Below are positions 1 through 11,329 of a stretch of DNA of 64,000 bases, piece after piece. A model generated the notes under the pieces. It saw only the letters and a program-made list of their open reading frames with translations. It did no database searches and was not told the DNA's origin. The stretch lies in the NCBI GenBank assembly GCA_039000515.1, contig JBCFYV010000024.1, forward strand, positions 12,252,802 through 12,316,801, given 5' to 3'. The position numbers and the translations under genes were made by a program. The stretch's first letter is position 1. Each line of letters opens with the position of its first letter. Source of the DNA: Timema cristinae (Eukaryota > Arthropoda > Insecta > Phasmatodea > Timematidae).

Positions 1-760
1 AATAAGTTGGCCATCATTCTTTGGAAAATTCCTGGTGCCGCGTTAATCTCAAATGGCAAGCGGTGCACCCGGTGGACTCCCCTGATTGTGTTTACTGTTA
101 AAACCTCTGCAGATTCCTCGTCTACTTTGAGCGGCGTATATGCTTGCTCTAAATCAATTTTTGAGAAAATGGTTCCTCCTGCCATTTGTGCGAAAGCCTC
201 TGAAGCTGTTGGTAAGGGGTATGTATCAGGATTTAAGGCTTTGTTCAATGTTGCCCTGTAATCCCCACAAAGACGAAGCTTCCCATTTCCTTTTTCAATT
301 ATAACTAATGGTGTGGCCCATCTAGAGTATGTCACTGGCTCATACACCCCCAGATCAACTAGCCTTTGAATTTCATTATCCACTCTGTCTCTTAACGCAA
401 ATGGTACTTGCCTGGCCTTACAATATTTTGGTGGTATGGATGGATCCAGCTCCAGTCTCCCCATAGGTCCATTAAACTCTCCAAATGTGGGGTCGGCCAC
501 TGCCGGATAACTTTGTACTACGGTGTTTAAATCCTTAACTTCACTCGGCGTGAGCAGGGTATTTTGCACTGTGACCTTATTGTTTGTCCTGTATCTAGGT
601 ACCGGTAATTCTTGTTGAATATTAATGCTGGTAGTATTTCGCTCTGTTTTCGCTAAATTGTTGCCTATAACATTTAACCCGTGAATTGTGAGCACAAGGG
701 GCTCAAACCACGGTCTTCCAAGTAGACTAGGTCCTGGCCTGTGGCTACTGCCAGGGTTAG
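1..760 (-). pseudogene. Gypsy pol: reverse transcriptase N-terminal part (partial)
   Basis: The minus-strand translation shows the fingers/palm half of a retrotransposon RT. RWATPLVIIEKGNGKLRLCG lies at about 270-330, FSKIDLEQAY at about 130-165, and LPFEINAAPGIFQRMM close to position 1. These match the conserved RT blocks before the catalytic YxDD box, which falls outside the window. The segment linking to the protease (about 700-790) holds a stop and a frame change, so the pol frame is broken. Within 1-690 the frame looks mostly open. Confidence 0.85.
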
Positions 761-789
761 GGTCGCTCGTTTTTCTTTAAATTGAACCT

Positions 790-1176
790 CTACTGATTTG
801 AGCCTAGTAGCCGAAGTGGCGTGTCAGCTTCCCAGGTACGCAAATCCAAGTCCAAGAACTCTAACTTGGGTTGGTGAGGCCACAGTACTTTATAAGTTTC
901 CTCCAAGATGAGCGTCAGTGCTGCCCCTGTGTCTACCTCCATGGTGTGAAACATACCGTATATGCGCAGAGACAGTTTTATTGCTGGCATGGTGGGTTGC
1001 CTCTTGGTGTTGTGCCCAAACCTCTCGTGGACCCATACAATGTTGTGGGAGACCATGTGTCTGCCCCCGTGGTCACCGGTGTCGCAGCTAGGGGTCCGCG
1101 CGCCAGAGTTGGGGCGCGATACAAGTTCTAGTATAGGGGTTGTACGAAGAAAGTTGTCCGGTTGATGTTTTAACAC
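790..1176 (-). pseudogene. Gypsy retropepsin-like aspartic protease fragment
   Basis: An open stretch of about 128 codons contains VDTGAALTLI, the retropepsin active-site signature (D-[ST]-G); the codons for VDTGA are at 922-936. The LRLLGS motif near its end is typical of the C-terminal side of Gypsy proteases. A stop at 790 cuts the frame before the RT, and the same region continues in other frames, which indicates decay rather than a real terminus. Confidence 0.8.
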
Positions 1177-1331
1177 AAGTCTTTATTTGTGTCTTTGGTT
1201 GCGTTCCCCCCTTGGTCGGTCCGGTTACACAACTGTATCTCGAAAGCGAAACCCCCATCTCCAATCCCGCGCATGACGGTGTCTCTATCCCCGATCAGCT
1301 CTGCCCACTCCCGGAACTGAGAGCCAACCGC

Positions 1332-2464
1332 TCATGAACCACTGACCCGTGTTGAACCGGAGTCAGAAAACCACTCTCCGCTCTCGAAGAGCGAGCCTGC
1401 AACCTCGACGAGCGAGGCGCGAGGAGGTCGTGCGCAGCCTAACCACGCATGGCAGAAAGAGGGAGGGGGAACGGGCAAACCACGCTGCGTGCTAGCCAGG
1501 GCGAGTGACGAGACACTCGGCACAGTGTCAAGCACACTATGTTTCAATACGTCTTTAATATTACATAGTTCCAGCCCCTCTATTGATAGCTCCTCGGAAT
1601 CCTGTTTATGGGGCTCTGTTATATCCGTCACCTGATGTGCCCTTGCTATATTCCTACCGTGTCCCGTCTCCGAAAGATAAACAGGTTCCACATACCCTCT
1701 TCGATCACACGCTGTACAGTAAAGCTTATTTTGATCCACCATACAGCGGCGTGTTTGATGTTGCCCTGCACATCTCAAACACTGTCCCGGAAAGAAGTGC
1801 CATGCTCTTCTCCCTAGGTTTTCCTGGCCAGGCCCTACTTTGATTGAGGGTGGATTTCCTACTTGCGGTTGTGACCCGTGGTTTGTGTCCTGTCGGCGCC
1901 TTCACTGGAACGTAGGAAACAGCTCCGTGTGTTGTTGCTTCATCCCGTACATCCTCTACATATTTTCTGGCAACTTCAGCCGCTTTGGCAGCTTCTATTG
2001 CTATTTTAAATGTCAGGTTGGGCTTGATAACAAATTGTTGCTGTAACTGAGTGTCAGCCAATCCGCAAACAAATTGATTACGGAGCATCTTTTCAATTAA
2101 CACCTCCCCACCAACACCACAACTATCGGTGATTCGGCGAAGATCAGAGGCAAACACATCTATACTCTCCCCTATCTGTTGGCGTCGACGGGTGAACAGG
2201 TGGTACTGCACTGTCTCGTTTGGTCGAGGTGCGAACCGCGTAGTCAACCGATCAATCAGTTCTACAAATAAAATCTCACTCAAATCGCGTGCCCCAAATT
2301 CGTCACTGAGAATTTTCAACGTACCTAACCCACAACTACACAAAAAATAGGCTCTCTTCTGCGTATTATTGACGATATTTTTCGATAAAAAAAATCTTTA
2401 ATTGCGTCAAGTATAGCGGCCATGTTGAGGTCTCACCCACATTGAATTCCTGTCGTTCAGACAT
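1332..2464 (-). pseudogene. Gypsy gag with CCHC-type knuckle, frameshifted
   Basis: A gag-like frame begins at an ATG at 2462-2464 (MSERQEFNVGE) and shifts frame near 2390. It then continues to about 1726 through a helix-rich capsid-like stretch (residues such as RFAPRPNETVQYHLFTRRRQ). A second frame carries the zinc knuckle C-x2-C-x3-H-x4-C (CLRCAGQHQTRRC, about 1740-1780). Knuckles of this form occur in arthropod Gypsy elements. Two or more frameshifts mean no intact Gag. Confidence 0.82.
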
Positions 2465-2549
2465 AATGGCCAATAATAGTAATATTCCAACCAATTAATT
2501 ATTACATTATACACGCACACGTCTTCGCTAAATATTATAAGCGTCCGTT

Positions 2550-2567
2550 TCCACTATCTCGTCGCCA
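2550..2567 (-). other. Candidate primer-binding site and LTR border
   Basis: The minus strand reads TGGCGACGAGATAGTGG, starting with the TGG expected of a tRNA-primed site. It lies just upstream of gag and just after ...CATAACAGA, a plausible LTR 3' end (..CA). On the plus strand the LTR would therefore start near 2570 with TGTTATG. Its outer border was not found in the AT-rich DNA to the right. Confidence 0.5.
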
Positions 2568-2809
2568 TCTGTTATGTATGTGGGTGCTAACTGATGTCAC
2601 ATTATAACCGCGAATCCTATGTACAGTACACACTGGTTACCTCATAACACTGATGCTAACTCGTTTGTCTGTCATGGCGGTTTCGCACTTCACTTGTTTC
2701 TCAGTTGTTTACAATGCTCTCCGGCGCACAACAAGACTTGTACCATACATATACTACAGACTACAATATATTAAAATATGTAGCTAACGTCCATGTTGTT
2801 CTACATTCT

Positions 2810-3400
2810 GCCAAGACTATAATATATTTAAAATTGGCTATTAACTTATATAATGGTTTCATAAACAATATTATATTAAATTTTGATAGCTAAAATCAAA
2901 AAGATAGCTTCAAACTTAATTAAATTAGTTTGAATCACAATTTTGTGTAGATGTTTTACATTCACATTATCATTTAGGTTATATGGTTGTATGAAGTATT
3001 ACTATATTACAATATATTTAAAGTTAGCTCTTAGCTTGTGTAGCCTATTGCTTTCAGAAGCCATACTATATTTAATGTTCGATAACTATAATGAAATAAG
3101 GTAGCTTAAAACTTAACAACATGTGTTTGAATAACAAACTTTGTGTGGTGGTTTTACACTCAAGCTATAATTACGTTGTAGGGCTTGTAGGAAGTATTGC
3201 TATATTACAATATATTTAAAATCGCTCTCAACCTGTGTATTGCTTTCAGAAAGCATATTATATTTAATTTTCGATAACTATAATGAAATGAAGTTGCTAA
3301 AACCTGATTACTTTTGTTTGAATGACAAAATTTGTATAGAAGTCTTACGTTCGAACGATCATTTAGCTTATAGGCTTGTAGGAAGTATTACCATTTTAGC
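2810..3400. repeat. About 190-200-bp tandem repeat, 3 diverged copies
   Basis: The block AATATATTTAAA...AGCT...GATAACTATAATGAAAT...GTTTGAAT...TTTTAC recurs with its start at about 2821, 3011 and 3209. That gives periods of 190 and 198 bp. It looks like an old short satellite-like array. Confidence 0.75.
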
Positions 3401-4647
3401 TTAAATCGACTTATTTAAAGAAACAAGTCATGTGTTTTAAACTTAGCTATGCTCTTCAAACCTTTTATAAACTCATTTATTTCGTTTAACTATTCATACA
3501 TTGATATATCTAATATATTCATAAAAATTTGAGAATGATGTCGAAATGCCACATTGCCATTTATGTGTGTAAGAGAGAAGGAGACACCCGAAGGTTACAT
3601 TCTCTCCTACACAATGGTGTGTAGACGACAGCTCAAAAATTTTAGCCGCAGATGTTCATCTAGTTATATTAAAGAGTTCAATGCACACGATATGGTTTAT
3701 TGGTGACGTAGAAATCAGGGTTCAAAGACTGACCGGCTATAATTAATACAATATTTACTAAATGTTTTCCCTTTATCAGAAATTAAGTTGACATGTTTTA
3801 CAAATAAAATATGCTGTTGAAAATGGAGTGCCCCTAACACTTAGGCAATTTGATTGTAAATGAAATTGATATATTATAAACTAAAAAATCAGTGGGTGTC
3901 CCCAAGCAAGGATCTTTAGCTCTCAAAATAGGAGCCTTCAGACCTCATCTTAATTTTTAGTAGGGTTTGTAGCCCACAAGCTTCCCATCCTCCCTAACCT
4001 TTACGCTATTATGAATCACCTCTTCCACTAATAACAGTTAAAAACATACCCTAAGCTTTTAATTTAAAGAGTAGAATGATAAAACTTCACACAATGTGAA
4101 AATAATCGGTCCCCATAATTGCTAAGTGCTTATTGATGCTTTTAGACATCCTAACTTGATGTAACATATGTGGCATGTTCCAATCCAATTATATAAAACA
4201 GAATTTAAATATAAAACTCGCCCATCATCTAGGAAAATACACCATCCTTATAGCCTTCACTATCCTACCCTACCCGTGATGCCAACCTTTAATGCGCCAT
4301 CAAACTGAGTGCTGCAACGGTCAATTTTACGTATCGTACTAGTGTCATCACCCCCAGAGACTATTGAAGATGTTAGTAGCTCTATCCGGTATGTTCTACA
4401 GGGTTGTGGATCAGCACCAGATGTTCTATCGGGTCAACACATACACCGTGTTCCCCCTTCCTTTACTCTATTCACCCTCCTCACAGCTCTTTCAATCCAT
4501 CACAAGTATTACGTGGTCAGCTTATTTAGACTATATATTTGCATTTTTCTCATGGGTGGTTATTCGTTATACTACCGGCTTCAGTGTGGGTAAGCAGACC
4601 TATTTGCGGTTAATGTAATCTGTAAATATTTTCAAAATTAGTTTTGG
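3401..4647. other. AT-rich stretch, nothing assigned
   Basis: I see no gene, recognisable TE end or tandem array here. Short ORFs at 4309-4618 overlap in several frames and have no family motifs. Confidence 0.5.
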
Positions 4648-4862
4648 TTTTTAAATCTTCATATTCATTCAAAATTGTATTTTTGGATTTATATATTTAT
4701 TTAAATTGTTGATTAAATCTCTTTCAGCCTTAAATCTTCATGATCTTTCTAAATTATCTTTTTGGATTTAAATATTAATTGTTTAAATTGTTGATTAATT
4801 CTCTTTTGACTTAAAATCATCATGGACTTTCTAAATTATCTTTTTAGACTTTATTTAAATCT
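4648..4862. repeat. About 80-bp tandem repeat, 2.6 copies
   Basis: TTAAATCTTCAT...TTTTTGGATTTA...TAAATTGTTGATTAA...CTCTTT recurs at about 4650, 4729 and 4810. Confidence 0.75.
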
Positions 4863-5159
4863 TAGTATTTTTTACTATCATTTGAGACTTAAAAATTCAT
4901 AAATCGATTCGTTAGCCACTAGGTGGCCTGTTTAAATAACTAAAATTAATTCTATGAGAGCTTGCCATCACCTTTATCTTTTTGAGGTCACTTTTAATAT
5001 TTTGATGTTGAATTAGTCATTGTCACAAGGTAGTCTTGTTAAATTATTTAAGGCCCTATTTTGATACTTGTACCCAGGCCGCTAGTCATACGTCTGTTTG
5101 TAGGTTTACCTGTCTTGAAGCCACTATAGCTGATATACAGGAACGTTAGTGAATGCTTA

Positions 5160-5200
5160 GTGGACCGATAGTGTGCTACACTAGCACACTATCGGTCCAC
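5160..5200. repeat. Perfect 18-bp inverted repeat with 5-nt loop
   Basis: GTGGACCGATAGTGTGCT is followed by ACACT and then its exact reverse complement. It is not at the edge of any element I recognise. Confidence 0.9.
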
Positions 5201-5370
5201 CTTTTAACCTATGATTACGCAAGCAAACCCACACTAGTGTCAACTTAATATCCACTTAGTCAAGGGCTTGCATACAGCCCTATACGCCTGTTTATAATTT
5301 ATAACAAGTTCTGTATGATGGCCACTTGACGTCTCATTTAAATTTTGAGGTCCCTTTAATATGTTTAAGG

Positions 5371-5642
5371 GTGACCTGGTGATTTAGGGGTAAGGTGTCA
5401 AACTTCTGTGCTGGGGTTCAATCCTCGGTCCAAGTACAGATTTATCTGATTGCCAAACCCTTCCTTCACTTCTGAAAATACGTGTATTAATCACAACTTG
5501 TGAATGTGTGTAATGCCAGGGCTCCACCGTGGTTCGGTTTCCACGTTAAACTGTAGGTCCTCCATTTCATCTCACAATCACCCTAACGTTACACATGAGC
5601 GTAAGTGCGTATAACTCGAACGGGTAGTGAGACGTGGTTCTA

Positions 5643-5677
<35 letters not shown>

Positions 5678-5679
5678 TA
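5371..5679 (+). mobile_element. SINE family 2 (tRNA-derived), near full length
   Basis: The tRNA-like head has a GGTGACCTGGTG start, TAGGGGTAAGG near the A box and a B box GGTTCAATCC. It is followed by a body (CACGTTAAACTGTAGG) and the tail CGTATAACTCGAACGGGTAG ending in (TAA)n. Confidence 0.85.
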
Positions 5680-6130
5680 TTTAATAGATAGGTTGTCAGT
5701 TTGTGTCAACGGTATATTTTGTCGTTAATTATCCATGTAATGAGTTTTGGCCAACTCATTTTGTCCCCTTTGTGGTTACATTGAAGAGTTTTAACTTGTA
5801 TTGAATTTATGCCAGTAGGTAGCGCCGGCAATTATTTTGTTAAATTTAGCCCATAACATTTGTACTGTTATATTTATATCGGGCCTTCCTATTAGTATAA
5901 TTGCAAGCCTAATTATGTATTGTAATTATTAATGTTTATGAGAGTTTATTGTTTGAATTCTTTATCACTTTACGTGTGTTATTCATGACTACTCCCTTAA
6001 CTAGTAGGGATGGAAAAAAACTGCTCCTTTAGTGATGCAGGAGCAGTCTGTTACTGCTCCACCACTAGACCTGTTCCTTTTACCGGCTCCTTTTTGTCAC
6101 AGTTACAGCATTCGTACCTACTCCCAGGCT

Positions 6131-6355
6131 TGTTTTTTTTAGCACGTCTACTGCCAGTTTTGGCTATACGCATTTATGCCAATCTACGCCAATGGGTTAG
6201 GGATGGAAATGGTTGATTCTAGAGGAACTGCACCCACATTTGTTTGGAATGAGAGTTGAAAACGTTTAGAAAAATCACCCTCAGTGCGTCAACCGGAATC
6301 GAACCTTAATATCTCTGTCATCGGAAGTCTATTCTAGTGCGAGAGTGAAGCCTGA
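6131..6355 (-). mobile_element. SINE family 1, diverged copy
   Basis: It is read in reverse from the tail (GGCTATACGC) through GTTGATTCTAGAGGAA to the B-box region (GGAATCGAACC). It aligns with the other family 1 copies in the window. Confidence 0.7.
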
Positions 6356-6362
6356 GACCAGA

Positions 6363-6590
6363 GGCTGGCAACCTTTTTGTTATCGTGGGCTTTATGCGTT
6401 TTAAAAAAGTTTGGCTAGTTTGAAAAGAAATTAAAGTAAAAAAGTAGAGCAAAAAAAGTTCAATTTTACATTTCCCAATTAGTTATTAGCTATTAAGTCA
6501 ATTTTTTGAACAAATTGTCTGTTTGCTAAATATTTTGTGGGCTGGATAAATCAGTCAGCTGTAGAGTGCTGACACTTGCCTTAAATCATT
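6363..6590. mobile_element. hAT-like MITE fragment
   Basis: It starts with CAGAGGCTGGCAACCTTTTT, similar to the reverse complement of the ends AAAAAGGTTGCCAATCACTG (37575) and AAGGTTGGCGACTGCTG (36501). The other end is unclear. Confidence 0.4.
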
Positions 6591-6767
6591 TAATCACCAA
6601 GTGGGTCCCTTCATTGTCACTCAACAACGTAACAATTTATTGTGAGAATACATTACATACTGTGCTTGTATTTTTTGAAATAATGTTTTGTACTACGAAA
6701 GCTTTCCCCTTCAAAACTCATTTGTGACTCCCCAAACCAACTCTAAGCTAGGCTTATATAATAGATA

Positions 6768-7060
6768 AGTAAGGTTGCGCCGGAACTGATCTCAGCGCTC
6801 TGACAAGAACAAAAAGCATCCACTTTCTTTATACTGTACGACTGCTCCAAAAATCTCCGTAACATAAAGGAACAAGGTTGTCCCGGATCTGTTATAGCGC
6901 ATTCTGTGCCATAGACGAAGAGCAAGGTTATTTTGAACTTGGTTCAGCGCTGCCTGTGACAGAGACGAGAACAAGTTTACTCAGGACCTATTACAGTGTG
7001 TATTTGATCCGTGGACCAGTGACAAAAAAAGAACAGTTTCTTTCGTTCTGTCAGGAACAG
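6768..7060. repeat. Degenerate 60-nt-scale repeat, about 4 units
   Basis: CAAGGTT...GGA.CTG....AGCGC...CTGTG.CA.AGACGA recurs at about 6770, 6871, 6921 and 6975 with many changes. No protein family was recognised. Confidence 0.45.
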
Positions 7061-7079
7061 ACGAACTGGTAGTGAATGT

Positions 7080-7850
7080 GACGTCAGAGGAGCAGGTTAT
7101 GATTTCACAACCGATCCCTAGGTTAAAGGTTTGATTGGCAAATAATCCTGATAAAAGGAAACATTTAGTATTTCAAAATAAAATGATGGCAAAGAAAGGA
7201 CACAAAATTCTAGTTTCTAAAAATATCCGTTAATTCTTTATTATCGGTTCTGACTCCAGTTTTAGTTTGGTTTGTAGCTTCCTAGTTATGCTTAGATGCT
7301 TGAGAATACAATTCATCGGATGGATTACAGAAATAAACTAAATAATTGGAATATAGTATAATAAAGGCTGACCATTAACTGTCACAACATTAACTTGTCA
7401 GAAGTTCTGACTTATTGGTTTAATGGAAATAATAATATTTACACTTAAATGGGTATTCACAACCAAGCAAGAAAATTTTGTTACAAGTGGTTGGTTTATC
7501 AATCCGTCTAGAACTTGTTATAAACAAATTTATATTTTAATTGGTACCCTAAAATCTGAACATCTGGTAATCTTAATGTGTATGTGAAATAAAACTACCA
7601 CTGCATCTTTTATAATCTGTAGTTCAACCAACAACTTTGCATGGAAATAACTATTCTCTAACTGTATCAAGTCATCTGAAATAGTTCCCATGACCCTATT
7701 TTGAAGTATAAGCACAAGTTGTAAGTTTCCACTTGATGAGTTTACCTAGCCTGGGAGTCTGTATCTTAAATGGGATTTGAATAGTACATGGTTTGACTTC
7801 CCCCCCTTCCCCAACCCTGTTAATTTATCCACCTTTAGATAAAGATGATG
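7080..7850. other. No feature recognised
   Basis: AT-rich single-copy-looking DNA. A 61-codon minus-strand ORF at 7530-7715 has no motifs. Confidence 0.5.
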
Positions 7851-8045
7851 TGATCACCAGAATTTATGTCATGTAGGCCTATTACAACTAGGGGTCAACA
7901 ATGTATTTATTCAGTTAAAGTACATCTTTTCACCCATAGTTTAATTACATTTATTCTGTTGGCCTAGTTTATGGAATTACATATTTTTATAGCCAATATT
8001 TATTTAGAAGCATAAACATAATAGTTTTATATTTTCCATTTAATC

Positions 8046-9230
8046 ACAAACTCGTCCAAAAATGCTCTCATCCCTGTTGATATGAAAATCTTTGTCACTT
8101 TGTCCAGGTCAAAAGTATCGAGTATATTCTGGTGGACATAGCACAACGCTACGGGGTTAAGCCATTTCTGTGTCATTGTTGACCGTATGCATGACTTCAG
8201 TTTTTCAGAGCAGTGAAGCTCTTTTCTGCTTCACAGCTCGATATCGGAGACAATAGCAAAATGCATAAGATATTTTCAACATTTCCTAAGCAACTTGTAA
8301 TTTCCTTTTTCATATTTCTTAAGGTTTCCCAAACATTGTCCAAGCAAGCAACCCCTGATATTTAATTTTCTACGTGAAAAGTCGCAATTCTACTTCATGC
8401 ATTGAAGACTTGGTTTCAAGGTATTTTTCTACAACTTTAAAGTTTTCTCCTTTGATGAGTACATTCTCCAGCTCAGCCTGTTTCTGAACACCTTTATGAT
8501 AGTGGATGCAATTCCGGAGTCCCACCACTGCTCTATCCAGTACTTGAAAGTATTGTTTCCTTTAGAACTCGTCTCATGAACTGAATTCACGGGGCTCTGC
8601 TGGCATGTCAAGTCGTTTCAGAGGTCGCCTGGGTCTTGGAGGTTTTAAAGGTTCCAGAACAAGTTGTTATATTTTTTCCTAACAGTCTGTGTGAATAGAA
8701 GAAAATCTTTCATTAGTCCTTAATTTGTTAGCCAATCAACAACTGTTTCAACTGACTTATCAAGTCCTGCTAAAGTGCTTTTTCTCCCTGGAAATACTTG
8801 TCCATAGCTCAAGAAGATCGATTGCCCAAAACCAATCCCAAGTATGTTGCTCCATTTTTTAAATGTTGAAAAGACTGCTGGCAGTTTTGTCAAAGTTTGG
8901 TGGATCATGGAGTTCTTTTCACAATTTCATCTATCTGCAAGCTTCTGTAAATCCATCTTGTTGGACAGAGAGGTCTTATCTTGGCAATATTTCATAAAGG
9001 GCTCGAGGTCCTTGTTCTCAAGGACATTTCTGAATTAAGCAGTAGCCTTAATTCTAGACAAGAGGACTCCCAGCTGATTTGCTAATGCCATGGAATTTTT
9101 TACAATTAAGTTTGATTTACAACTATCCTTCATGACCAAAGTTGAGCAATGGGCACCACAATGCACGTAATATGCCAACAGTTGCTTTTCTAATATGATA
9201 GACTGTGTACCTTTCATATGCCCATTTATG
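8046..9230 (-). pseudogene. hAT transposase pseudogene (ZMYM1-like type)
   Basis: The minus strand encodes pieces of a hAT-superfamily transposase in several frames. Upstream is YYVHCGAHCSTLV followed by NSMALANQLGVL (about 9060-9170), the region around the central catalytic block of ZMYM1-like hAT proteins. Next is a block with LGIGFGQSIFLSYGQ (about 8790-8860). Near 8050-8220 is the C-terminal dimerisation block with CIRSTMTQKWLNPVALCYVH. Stops and frameshifts separate the pieces. Plus-strand sequence GCCATGACGCCGGTG near 9634-9648 may be the element's 5' end, and a weaker match near 7857 the other end. Confidence 0.75.
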
Positions 9231-9622
9231 TTACCAACTCATAAGTTGACCCTGAAGATTGACAAGAGGGTGAGTCATCACTGTTACACGCATAGTGGCT
9301 TGCCACCCTGCCTGCTCAGACAACTACATCTGCGGGAGTGACCACTGGGGTTTGTTTAGTTCAAGCTGATGATGGCTTGGCTTTGACCTTGTATGTATTT
9401 TTTATTTGTAAAATTCAATACCAGCAGGCCTATTGTATTAATTACAGTAATAAGAAATTCTCAATGCTTTTAATTGATTTGTAAAATACTATTCTCAATG
9501 TGTTAATTGATTTGTAAAGAATATTGTAGACAAGATCATATTTTTTCAACAAATCAATGTAGCCTATACCTTGTTTCCCCACCTGGCCAAATATTGGGGG
9601 GAGGGAGGGGGACACTTCCCCA

Positions 9623-9648
9623 AATCCCCATAGGCCATGACGCCGGTG
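9623..9648. mobile_element. Possible terminal inverted repeat of the 8-9.2 kb hAT element
   Basis: The minus-strand end CACCGGCGTCATGGCC resembles CACCAG..GTCATGTAGGCC at 7857 with gaps. No clear 8-bp target-site duplication was seen. Confidence 0.3.
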
Positions 9649-9779
9649 AGTAGGCTAATAGTTCTGGATGTTCACCAAGTAATTCATCTCTTTTACCGCT
9701 AAATGAGTTATCCTGAGATAATCTTCTTTGTATCTACCCGGTAATAACAACTTGGTCTTTGCCTCACTTACAACAATAT

Positions 9780-10400
9780 TACTGTTAAAGTATTCCAGGG
9801 CAATGTGGGAGGCATCAGGTTTTCCATGTTTTTGTTACCAAACAGTAGCATTGTGTTGTTTGCATACGTGATAGTATCACTACATTACTATGTGTGGGTC
9901 AAGGAGTTCATTCTTGATCAGGACAAACAGCCCTGGACCCAAGACTTATCCTTTAGAAACAACTCTTCTAATTGGCAGCAGTTTAGATCTTAAATAGTGT
10001 GTCATTTGTTCATTCTCCACTTGAACCACTTTACTTTGCCCATTGAGGTAACTCTTAAGCCATTTGTCTGTAGATTACCAAGTCCTAGTTTTATAACTAT
10101 TAGGTTGTGACCCAGGCAATAAAGTGCCTTGCTAAAGTCGAGGAAAATTCTTGTTAACAGTGTTTCCATTATCCAGATGGTCTGCCAGTTGCTCTATCAG
10201 GTTAATAGCGGCAGTAATTGTTGACTTCCCACAGATAAAACTATGTTGCCTTTAGGATAGATGCTCATTCACTTTAGATTTTCCACTGTTATTTTCAGGA
10301 CAATTTTCCCAATAACTTTGAAAAGGTTAACAATGAAATAGGCATGTAGTTTGAAGCCTTTTCCTTGCGACCATGCTTGTGCTTTTAGTAGATTTTGTGC
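9780..10400 (-). pseudogene. Non-LTR retrotransposon RT remnant
   Basis: The minus strand contains GKSTITAAINLIEQLADHL (about 10170-10230), then degraded equivalents of the D-L-S-K-A-F-D and VLGPGLFVL (S-I-L-G-P-L-L-F) blocks. These are RT palm motifs of Jockey/CR1/I-type LINEs. Stops and frameshifts are frequent. The clade cannot be fixed from this fragment. Confidence 0.7.
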
Positions 10401-10661
10401 AATTCTGAGACCTGCAGGAAAGATGTAATGTAGAAAGTGTAAGATGCAATGTAAAATAAATGCAATTACAATTTAAACTCAACAGTAAAATTAAAGTTTA
10501 AGAGGTTCAGTAAATTCATCTTAAATACTATAATACACTTTATTCTTTTAAACATTTCATAGTTATAATCAGTTTTTATAGCCCATATTCATATAGTGGC
10601 CTTAACTTAAAAATTATAAACTAACCAGAACTAATAAACTTTACCTCAGTCTACATTTTTC

Positions 10662-10825
10662 AAGGCCTCCATCATGGTTTGGATCCCACGTTATAACTGT
10701 AGGTTTTGCATTTCATCTCACAATGACCCTACCATTACACATTAGCACAAGTGCATATAGCCCAAATGGGTAGTAAGACGCAGTGCTAATAATGATAGTA
10801 ATAATAATAATTATTATAATAATAC
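10662..10825 (+). mobile_element. SINE family 2, 5'-truncated
   Basis: It contains the body CACGTTATAACTGTAGG and the tail CCCAAATGGGTAGTAAGACG with an ATA/TAA-rich end. The head is missing. Confidence 0.8.
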
Positions 10826-11134
10826 ATTTTCTAAAAAATTATAAGTCAAATTAATGTAGGAAAGGTAAAATACACTTAAGACTTTTAGTGGTTTTTTGCA
10901 ACATTATCACGGATGTTTAATTTAGAAGGAAGTTTTAACCAACATGATGAAATGCGGGTGAAGTATTTTATCTGGCTCGCTATCAGTGGCGTATTCTCTC
11001 TAAGTTACGCTCGTCTTGCACCGCATACACATACTTATATGGACTAGGCTATTTTTTTAAACTAAGTGTTGTCTGTGAAAACTATAAAAATAATCATGTT
11101 TAAATTGTGAATAAATATACATTTTAGATGCAAA

Positions 11135-11326
11135 AACCCTTAGCTCAGTTGGTAGAATGTCTGTCTACTTAGTTAAGGGTCCTGGGTTCGATTCCCGGCA
11201 TGAACAAAAAATTTATCGTTGGTGAAATGTGAGTTTTCCCTTTCAAAGTGATGAATTAATGTCCGGGGACTTGATATTATGCCTGTCCTAGTCTTAAGAT
11301 AGATTATAAGGCATATGAAGCTACAA
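11135..11326 (+). mobile_element. SINE family 3 (tRNA-derived)
   Basis: The head has the A-box-like TTAGCTCAGTTGGTAGA and the B box GGGTTCGATTCCCGG. The body ends GATTATAAGGCATATGAAGC. Two minus-strand copies (48.2 and 54.5 kb) share head and tail. Confidence 0.85.
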
Positions 11327-11329
11327 CAA

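Larger units (their letters stand above)
1..2567 (-). mobile_element. Ty3/Gypsy LTR retrotransposon, 5' part, degraded
   Basis: Read on the minus strand, the order is primer-binding site (about 2567), gag (from about 2464), CCHC knuckle, aspartic protease, and reverse transcriptase running off the window at position 1. This order and the RT motifs are those of Ty3/Gypsy elements. Several frameshifts and stops break the reading frame, so this copy is not functional. The RT active-site box, RNase H, integrase and 3' LTR would lie left of the window. Confidence 0.9.

Noticed and set aside
871..1337. Plus-strand ORFs of 65-86 codons at the Gypsy protease
   Set aside because: They are antisense shadows of the minus-strand protease and gag.
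5160..5200. Bacterial-type terminator
   Set aside because: A perfect stem without a U-run, in clearly eukaryotic DNA.
6743..7072. Small overlapping ORFs on both strands
   Set aside because: They share the same degenerate repeat in several frames and have no motif.
11135..11205. tRNA gene (Lys-like boxes)
   Set aside because: A/B boxes are present, but the acceptor and anticodon stems do not pair well and the same head with a long tail recurs twice, so it is a SINE.
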